A DNA stretch of 34,509 nt from DAOQTX01 sp035340715 (GTDB taxonomy: Bacteria > Bacteroidota > Bacteroidia > AKYH767-A > OLB10), in assembly GCA_035340715.1 (NCBI GenBank), contig DAOQTX010000028.1:1-34509 (forward strand), written 5' to 3'. Position numbers and translations under genes: made by a program. Shown one piece after another: positions 29,227 through 34,509 of this stretch. The notes under the pieces were generated by a model. It saw nothing but the letters and a program-made list of their open reading frames with translations, had not been told where the DNA came from and ran no database searches. The stretch's first letter is position 1. Each line of letters begins with the position of its first letter.

Positions 29227-30384
29227 TTAAAAAGTCATCCCTAAGACGAATTCGGCAAAGTCAGCTTGTCCAAAATTTGCTTTTACATAGGTTCCTAAGT
29301 AAATATTCTTCTTATCTCTTTTATAAGCATTTTTGATATAATAATTCAATCCAATTCTTGATGGAAACAAGGTTTTTAAATAACCCCGTATGTCCTCTTT
29401 TACCTCCATTGCTTTGTATTGATCTCTGTAGAACGGGTTATGAATATTAATTCCACCTTGTGTAAACAGTCCTAAGTGACCAAATAAAAACTCATGGGAT
29501 AGGAAAACACTTATGACACTTGCATTCCATGTGAAGTTCCCCGAATAATAAGAAGAGTCGCTTATATATTGATAAAAGTTATTGTTGAAAGTATAATCGC
29601 ATCCGGCAGCTACTTTTCCTATGTGAGAATATCTCTTAAATATAGAAAACGAAGTTGTGTAGATATCATATTTTTTTCCTCCTACCGGCCCTGTTGAATT
29701 TCCACGTTCATTAAAACCATAACCTAACTTAATATTATAGCCAATCTTTTTTTGATCAAATATTGTAGGAGCAGTAAAGGAATCTTTTTGTTTTCGTTCA
29801 TTTCGAAAAGCAATACCCGTATTCAAACACAACATATTTAATCCAACATTGGGTAATTGGGTGTGCCCATTGGAAGCATGATAAACAGTAGCGCGTAACA
29901 ATAGGTCGAGGGTTGGTGAAATTGGTCTTGATATACCGACTCCTGCATACGCTGAAGCGGTAAAATGCGAGCCAATCAAGATGTTCGTTTCATTAGTATT
30001 GATTTCATATTTGTGTGTAAAGGCAGATACTCCTATTCCGGCTGAAAGAGAATACTCAAACCGATGATCACTTTTTAGTGATACTGAAATACAGGGCATT
30101 ATTCCAAACATATAACCAAGAACATCTTCGTTACCTAAGTTTGCTGCGGTTAACTTAATTCCAAAATCGGGATACGTATAAGATGAATGCCATGGTTCTT
30201 CACCCAATAGTTTTTTGCCAATTAAAGTGGATAAAACCAATGAAGGATCTCTACTTGGAAATCGTGGATAGTTTTTAACTATCAATCCGCTTTCTACATT
30301 GGCTTCCAATACTTGAATTGGGTTTTGACCAAACAGTAGTGTTGATTGTGTAACTAAAAATAGAAAAGATAAAAAGCGAATCAT
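29227..30384 (-). CDS. PagL-like acyloxyacyl hydrolase / lipid A deacylase-related outer-membrane protein
   Basis: The 385-residue protein has a signal peptide (MIRFLSFLFLVTQSTLLFGQ, cleavage after residue 19 or 20) and an amphipathic beta-strand pattern ending in Phe (FVLGMTF), as in outer-membrane barrels. Residues 165-185 hold ATVYHASNGHTQLPNVGLN, with the H-x-S pair (H169, S171) of the PagL active site. The PagL Glu, expected about 14 residues after the His, is not seen; the position is near N183. The family removes acyl chains from lipid A. Its ATG shares one base with the tpiA stop (TAATG), and it converges on the subunit III-like gene with no gap between the stop codons. A simple outer-membrane beta-barrel is the alternative reading. 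Confidence 0.7.
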   Translation of the reverse strand: MIRFLSFLFLVTQSTLLFGQNPIQVLEANVESGLIVKNYPRFPSRDPSLVLSTLIGKKLLGEEPWHSSYTYPDFGIKLTAANLGNEDVLGYMFGIMPCISVSLKSDHRFEYSLSAGIGVSAFTHKYEINTNETNILIGSHFTASAYAGVGISRPISPTLDLLLRATVYHASNGHTQLPNVGLNMLCLNTGIAFRNERKQKDSFTAPTIFDQKKIGYNIKLGYGFNERGNSTGPVGGKKYDIYTTSFSIFKRYSHIGKVAAGCDYTFNNNFYQYISDSSYYSGNFTWNASVISVFLSHEFLFGHLGLFTQGGINIHNPFYRDQYKAMEVKEDIRGYLKTLFPSRIGLNYYIKNAYKRDKKNIYLGTYVKANFGQADFAEFVLGMTF

Positions 30385-31148
30385 TACATCGCTGACTTGA
30401 TAATATTTAAAAATGATTTCGCAGAAAGCGATGCTCCGCCAATCAAACCTCCGTCAATGTCTGGCATTGAGAAAAGACTGGCCGCATTTGATTCGTTACA
30501 ACTTCCTCCATATAAGATACTGATCCTTTCTGTATAATTATTTTCTGAAAGTTTAGTTAACTCGCTGCGTATGAAGGCATGCATCTCCTGTGCTTGATCT
30601 TGTGTCGCAGTTTTTCCTGTACCAATTGCCCAAACGGGTTCATAGGCTATTAACATTTGATCGCTTTTCTGAATCACATCTTTTGAAAGGCATTGAGCCA
30701 ATTGCTGAGCAATCACTTCGAAGTGCTTTCCATTTTCTCTTTCATCGAGACTTTCTCCTATACAAACAATCGATTTTAAATTAAGTGTATTAGCCAATAT
30801 CAACTTAGCCTTTACTTTTTCATTTGTTTCATTATGATATTGTCTTCGTTCGCTATGGCCAATCAGCACATACTCACATCCATACGATTGTGCCATGGAT
30901 ACCGATATTTCACCGGTATAAGCTCCCTTTTCATGCTTGGAAATATTTTGAATTCCAATTTTAACTTTGGGATGAATCATTTCTCTAAGCATTTCAATAT
31001 GTATGCTCGAAGGAAATATAACTATATCCAAATCGCTACTTAATGCAATCGACTCCATCTCTTTGTTAAAATCAGAAACAAACTTTTTTACATCATCCTT
31101 CAAAAGATTCATCTTCCAATTGGCGGCTATTATTTTTTTTCTTTTCAT
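30384..31148 (-). CDS. tpiA: Triosephosphate isomerase
   Basis: The 254-residue TIM-barrel enzyme interconverts dihydroxyacetone phosphate and glyceraldehyde-3-phosphate in glycolysis. Catalytic residues are visible: K12 in NWKMN, H98 in LIGHSERR and E170 in AYEPVWAIGTG, with the phosphate-binding loop LYGGSC and GGLIGGASL after it. The length is normal. It starts 1 bp after the permease stop and overlaps the PagL-like gene by one base, so it lies in the middle of a tight minus-strand operon that begins with DUF1599. Confidence 0.97.
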   Translation of the reverse strand: MKRKKIIAANWKMNLLKDDVKKFVSDFNKEMESIALSSDLDIVIFPSSIHIEMLREMIHPKVKIGIQNISKHEKGAYTGEISVSMAQSYGCEYVLIGHSERRQYHNETNEKVKAKLILANTLNLKSIVCIGESLDERENGKHFEVIAQQLAQCLSKDVIQKSDQMLIAYEPVWAIGTGKTATQDQAQEMHAFIRSELTKLSENNYTERISILYGGSCNESNAASLFSMPDIDGGLIGGASLSAKSFLNIIKSAM

Positions 31149-31149
31149 A

Positions 31150-32226
31150 TTAATTCAATCTAATTCTTGGATCGAGCAGTGCGTATATAAAATCCATTAA
31201 AATATTTATGATTACAAAAAACACTGCCACAACGAGGGTACATCCCATCACTACAGGAAAATCATATCGCTCCAATGAATCCACCATCAACTTACCTATT
31301 CCTTTCCATCCGAAAATATATTCAATAAACACTGCACCGGCTAATAAACTACCTAACCATCCGGAAATGGAGGTTAACACAGGACCTAATGCATTGCGCA
31401 GTGCATGTTTCCAAACAATAGTTCTTTTTGATAGTCCTTTTGCTAATGCGGTTCGTATATAATCTTTTGAAAGCTCATCCAACATGCTGCTTCGTGTTAA
31501 TTGCATAAAAACAGAAAGTGGTCGAATGCCTAAAGTAAAAGCCGGTAGAATAAGATTTTTAATGTTTAACATTTCACCTTTAAAGGGATGGACTTCATAT
31601 AAGCTTCCGGTCATATTCAGATGAGTATAGGACGACAATACAAAACCAAATATCCATGCAACTAAAATGCTGGCAAAGAAGGATGGAAATGCCATTCCAA
31701 AAACAGAAGAGATCAGGATCAGGCGATCGGCTATTGTTCCTTTTCGGGTGGATACATATACGCCCAATACAATTCCAAAAAATGCTGCAATGATTAAAGC
31801 GGCTAAAGCTAAAACGGCTGTTCCTCCCAGCGAGTCAGCAATCATTTCATTAACGGTTAACTGGTTTTGATACGATCGTCTTAAGTATGGCTTTTTAAGA
31901 ACAAGGGCGGTTTCGTTTACATTAAATAGGACTGATGAACTTGGATACTTGTTTGCATCGTAATACGTAAATGATTCTTGATTTTTTACTGCATGCAAAG
32001 ACAAAGGTGAAATATCATTCAGATAAAACAGATACTGTTTCATCATTGGATAATCTCTACCCAACTCTTTGTTGATGGCTTCTATTGATGCTATATCCGC
32101 TCTTTGACCCAGCATCATTCTTGCAGGATCGCCCGGAAGTATATTAAACAAATAGAATACGAGCGTAGTAATTCCCCAAAGTATAAGAAAACCGTAAAAT
32201 ATCCTTTTAAGCAGAAATGAAACCAT
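31150..32226 (-). CDS. ABC transporter permease, DppB/OppB type, without partner genes
   Basis: The 358-residue permease has the six-helix layout of peptide-transporter permeases: RIFYGFLILWGITTLVFYLF and PGDPARMMLGQRAD at the N-terminus, then VNEMIADSLGGTAVLALAAL, and the EAA-type loop near YIRTALAKGLSKRTIVWKHALRNAL, ending with GSLLAGAVFIEYIFGW and DFPVVMGCTLVV. The loop between helices 1 and 2 is about 50 residues longer than in E. coli DppB. It should be one half of an inner-membrane channel for peptides or similar solutes. No second permease, ATPase or binding protein gene is in the window, so its partners must lie elsewhere. Confidence 0.92.
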   Translation of the reverse strand: MVSFLLKRIFYGFLILWGITTLVFYLFNILPGDPARMMLGQRADIASIEAINKELGRDYPMMKQYLFYLNDISPLSLHAVKNQESFTYYDANKYPSSSVLFNVNETALVLKKPYLRRSYQNQLTVNEMIADSLGGTAVLALAALIIAAFFGIVLGVYVSTRKGTIADRLILISSVFGMAFPSFFASILVAWIFGFVLSSYTHLNMTGSLYEVHPFKGEMLNIKNLILPAFTLGIRPLSVFMQLTRSSMLDELSKDYIRTALAKGLSKRTIVWKHALRNALGPVLTSISGWLGSLLAGAVFIEYIFGWKGIGKLMVDSLERYDFPVVMGCTLVVAVFFVIINILMDFIYALLDPRIRLN

Positions 32227-32251
32227 ATCTCTGTAAAGATACGTTTTAAGC

Positions 32252-33370
32252 TTACTTCAGAATGTTGTTTTTTACCTCTCCATACAATGGTAAACGAGTA
32301 TAGGGCCAATAGGTAATGATGGTCCCTCCTTTCATTAATATTAAACCAGGGTTGGAACGAATCATGGTTTTGAGTACGGTTCCATCACAGAAATAATACT
32401 GGAAAGGATTCGACAGTTCATGTCTTAACTCTTCCGTCCTATCTGGTGATGTTGAAGTTAATCCGATAAATGAATGACCTTCTTTTAATGCAATATCTGC
32501 AAAAGCATTAATCTCACTCTGAACATCAAGATTGGTTTTTTCAAGGTCATAAGCTACTAGTATGAAAACATAACCTTCTTTGTTTAAAAACTCTTCTGTA
32601 TAAGAGGTGCCTTCAAAATCATTGATACTAAAATCGGTTATGGGTGGCTTATACCCTTCTTTTAATACTTTATCTTTCCGATCAACAAAAGTATATTGAT
32701 CTAAATCTTCGGGTAATTGATCAACTGTAAACTCAAATTGTTGCCCATCTTTTTCGTAAATAAAGTACATAACTACAGAATCACGTGGCGCATCATCCGG
32801 TATGCTCATTCCTTCAATAATACTTTTACCTGGTGCAAAAGGTCTAAAGTCAATAATGGGTAAATATCTATAAGTATAGATTGTGAAAACAGAAGAAAGA
32901 ACGATCGCACTATAATACACTAGTCTACCATTTGAGTCTGAAAGGATTGCTTTAATCTTATGTCGCCTGATAAAAATGATTAATATAAATACCAAAAGAA
33001 AAATATCTTTCTTGAACGATCCCCAAGGAGTGAGCTTTATGGCGTCACCAAAACACCCGCAGTCTTTTACAACATTAAAATAAGCAGAATAGAAAGTAAG
33101 GAAAGTAAAAAAGACAATCAGGATTAATAGCAACCAAGAAACTAAATTCATTCTATAACCGATAAGAGTAGCCACTCCAAGTGCAATTTCCAATACACAA
33201 ATAAACATTGCAAGGTAAAGCGAAATGGCTGATAAGAAAGGCGTATGAAATACTAAAAAGTATTCATCTAGTTTATATGCAAAGCCAAGGGCATCATTTG
33301 CCTTAATGAAACCCGAAATGATGAAAAGTACACCTACAATAAATCGTGCTAAGTATTCTAAAATCTTCAT
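32252..33370 (-). CDS. BT_3928-type protein: DoxX/MauE-like membrane domain plus thioredoxin-like domain
   Basis: The 372 residues combine a four-helix DoxX/MauE-like membrane domain (residues 1-140, with ISGFIKANDALGFAYKLDEYF and the DCGCFGDAIKLTPWGSFKKD motif) and a further membrane segment near 155-170. After that comes a periplasmic region whose last ~130 residues look thioredoxin-like (GTSYTEEFLNKEGYVFILVAYDLEKT, GLTSTSPDRTEELRHEL, NPGLILMKGGTIITYW). No CxxC is seen there, so it is not a standard thiol oxidoreductase. The two cysteines of DCGCFG are a CxC. Its role is unknown; quinone- or electron-transfer functions are proposed for relatives. It follows DUF1599 after 3 bp. Confidence 0.85.
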   Translation of the reverse strand: MKILEYLARFIVGVLFIISGFIKANDALGFAYKLDEYFLVFHTPFLSAISLYLAMFICVLEIALGVATLIGYRMNLVSWLLLILIVFFTFLTFYSAYFNVVKDCGCFGDAIKLTPWGSFKKDIFLLVFILIIFIRRHKIKAILSDSNGRLVYYSAIVLSSVFTIYTYRYLPIIDFRPFAPGKSIIEGMSIPDDAPRDSVVMYFIYEKDGQQFEFTVDQLPEDLDQYTFVDRKDKVLKEGYKPPITDFSINDFEGTSYTEEFLNKEGYVFILVAYDLEKTNLDVQSEINAFADIALKEGHSFIGLTSTSPDRTEELRHELSNPFQYYFCDGTVLKTMIRSNPGLILMKGGTIITYWPYTRLPLYGEVKNNILK

Positions 33371-33373
33371 ACG

Positions 33374-33919
33374 TTATTTTGTTTCTTTTATTTTTATTAA
33401 TGCGAATACAGCATAGTTCAAAATGTCAAAGTAATTGCTTTCTATGCCTTCACTTATTATGGTCTGTCCCTGATTATCTTCAATTTGTTTTATCCTTAAC
33501 AACTTTACCAAAATTAAGTCAGTAAACGATGATATGCGCATGTCTCTCCATGCTTCTCCATAGTCATGGTTTTTATTTAACATTAATTGTTTCGATTTAT
33601 CTATATAAAGATCAAATAAAGATGATACTTCTGACGCATCCATACGGGGCTCTTCTTTTGGTCCTTTTGCTGACTGAATAAGTGCTATGATTGAATAATT
33701 TACAATACCTTGAAATTCACTACCGCAATCTTCAGCAACCTTCATATTCCCTTTTTCTTCAATATTTCTTATTCGTTGAGCTTTAATATAAATCTGATCT
33801 GTGATACTTGGCAAACGCAACAATCTCCAGGAACTGCCATAGTCCTTAAGTTTATTCATAAATATATCTTTACAGGATAATATGATCTGATCAAATTGTG
33901 ATATTGTTAGAGTGCTCAT
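33374..33919 (-). CDS. DUF1599 protein with two copies of the domain
   Basis: The 181-residue protein is a tandem duplication. Residues 9-83 and 103-178 both show KDYG/HDYGxxW-R-x-x-R-x-x-S-x-TD-I-x-K-x-x-R-I-x-x-IE followed by a YSIIALI / YAVFALI helix. The family is DUF1599, called nucleotide modification associated domain 1 in Pfam. The DYG-xW pattern recurs in both halves, which suggests two similar sites. The biochemical role is not known. It is the first gene of the operon with the DoxX-like protein, permease, tpiA and PagL-like genes, and is divergent from folP; this arrangement is familiar in Bacteroidota. A good promoter lies 8 nt upstream of its ATG. Confidence 0.88.
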   Translation of the reverse strand: MSTLTISQFDQIILSCKDIFMNKLKDYGSSWRLLRLPSITDQIYIKAQRIRNIEEKGNMKVAEDCGSEFQGIVNYSIIALIQSAKGPKEEPRMDASEVSSLFDLYIDKSKQLMLNKNHDYGEAWRDMRISSFTDLILVKLLRIKQIEDNQGQTIISEGIESNYFDILNYAVFALIKIKETK

Positions 33920-33927
33920 AGATGAAA

Positions 33928-33957
33928 CAAAATTAGTAAATAGCTATGAAGCCCAAA
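33928..33957 (-). promoter_or_regulatory. Promoter of the DUF1599 operon
   Basis: On the minus strand TTTG (33954-33957), 18 bp and TAATTTTG (33928-33935) make a full -33/-7 match. The -7 element ends 8 nt before the DUF1599 ATG, so the predicted transcript has little or no 5' leader. Confidence 0.6.
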
Positions 33958-33967
33958 TTAAAAAATT

Positions 33968-34509
33968 ATGCAAAATACCATACGATGTCAACATCAAATT
34001 ATTGACCTATCTCAACCCAAAGTTATGGGTATTTTGAACCTTACACCCGATTCATTCTTTGACGGCAATAAATACCTATCGGATCATGACTATATAAATC
34101 GTGTGGGTGAAATGATAGAACAAGGAGCCGAAATAATTGATATAGGTGCTGTATCCACTAGACCAGGCTCTTCATCAATATCAGAAGAGGAAGAAGTAGA
34201 ACGATTGTTTCCGGCAGTCAATAGAATTTTAAATCAATATGCTGGGCAAGCCATTTTTTCCATAGACACCAGTAATTCTAAAGTAGCTCAGATGTGCTTT
34301 GACGCAGGGATAAACATTCTTAATGATATTTGCGGAGGAACTAATTCGCAATTACTTTCTCTCTGCGCATCATATAACGCACCTATTATAATAATGCATA
34401 TGCAAGGCAACCCTAAAGAAATGCAAGTGAACCCTCAATATGAAGATGTTGTTTCAGATCTGATTGAGTTTTTCTCTAAACAAATAGAAAATGCAAAATC
34501 ACATCAAGT
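33968..34509 (+). CDS. folP: Dihydropteroate synthase, N-terminal part; 3' end outside window
   Basis: From ATG 33968 the frame is open to the window end, giving 180 residues. The enzyme joins p-aminobenzoate and the pterin pyrophosphate in folate synthesis and is the sulfonamide target. Seen in order are VMGILNLTPDSFFDG (residue 19 on), IDIGAVSTRPGSSS (loop 2; the usual form is DIGGESTRPG, so GA-V differs from GG-E), SIDTSNSKVA, LNDICGG and IIMHMQGNPKEMQ. The order and spacing match FolP. It is divergent from DUF1599 with 48 bp between the starts. A TAnnTTTG match on its own strand was not found. Confidence 0.95.
   Translation, partial: MQNTIRCQHQIIDLSQPKVMGILNLTPDSFFDGNKYLSDHDYINRVGEMIEQGAEIIDIGAVSTRPGSSSISEEEEVERLFPAVNRILNQYAGQAIFSIDTSNSKVAQMCFDAGINILNDICGGTNSQLLSLCASYNAPIIIMHMQGNPKEMQVNPQYEDVVSDLIEFFSKQIENAKSHQ

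Noticed and set aside
32115..32309. 64-residue ORF overlapping the permease and DoxX-like genes
   Set aside because: It is out of frame with both genes, overlaps the start of the permease gene, and has no homology I recognise.
1..34509. tRNA, rRNA, CRISPR arrays, insertion sequences
   Set aside because: I read through the gaps and found no cloverleaf, no regularly spaced repeats and no transposase; almost all sequence is coding.

Overview
The window is a compact, AT-rich chromosomal segment from a member of the Bacteroidota. Three things point to this group. Two large exported proteins carry the architecture and C-terminal domain of type IX secretion (T9SS) cargo. Several start sites have the Bacteroidota -7 promoter element TAnnTTTG upstream and no clear Shine-Dalgarno sequence. 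The gene order cinA-rpmB-rpmG-DUF4295-ftsY-rimO is one I know from this phylum, and bshC, a BT_3928-type DoxX protein, DUF1599 and folP also occur together there. I see no rRNA, tRNA, CRISPR array, insertion sequence or prophage. The window looks like a mostly core chromosome with a few lineage-specific exported proteins. Both ends cut genes: an S9 dipeptidyl peptidase at the left and folP at the right.

Layout. 1-3333: the 3' part of a DPP-IV type peptidase converges on a KUP potassium transporter. 3452-5550: a self-cleaving XRE/S24 (LexA-like) repressor gene faces a DNA polymerase IV gene across 125 bp packed with ACAAT/ATTGT half-sites, probably a small damage-response module. 5557-7107: a HerA/YjgR-type ATPase. 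7371-10568: a 1065-residue T9SS cargo protein whose stop codon shares a CTAG with the stop of bshC. 10565-18436 (minus strand): bshC, rimO, a small exported unknown, ftsY, DUF4295, rpmG, a secreted Xaa-Pro aminopeptidase, rpmB and cinA. 18500-20273 (minus): two tandem universal-stress proteins, the second in the same reading frame as cinA. 20365-29226 (plus): a nucleoside phosphorylase, a second T9SS cargo protein, a GNAT enzyme, a MATE exporter, a small lipoprotein, fmt, a sirtuin, a UPF0316 membrane protein and an orphan cytochrome oxidase subunit III-like protein. 29227-33919 (minus): a PagL-like outer-membrane deacylase, tpiA, a lone DppB-type permease, a DoxX/thioredoxin-like protein and a duplicated DUF1599 protein, divergent from folP.

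How the genes fit together. Translation and protein targeting dominate the middle (L28, L33, RimO, FtsY, Fmt). Redox and stress functions surround it (BshC for bacillithiol, Usp pair, DinB with its repressor, CinA). Cell-surface functions are scattered (T9SS cargo, PagL-like, secreted peptidases).

The most unusual signals are at gene boundaries. A peptidase gene sits between rpmB and rpmG, and its first codons overlap an apparent rpmB terminator hairpin. cinA has no ATG, GTG or TTG ahead of its conserved N-terminus and lies in frame with the upstream usp gene. Several start codons lie inside or against hairpins, or only 6-8 nt after a -7 element. A Cys-rich domain of about 217 residues interrupts a module shared by the two T9SS proteins. 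I do not see a clear new multi-gene defence or biosynthetic system.
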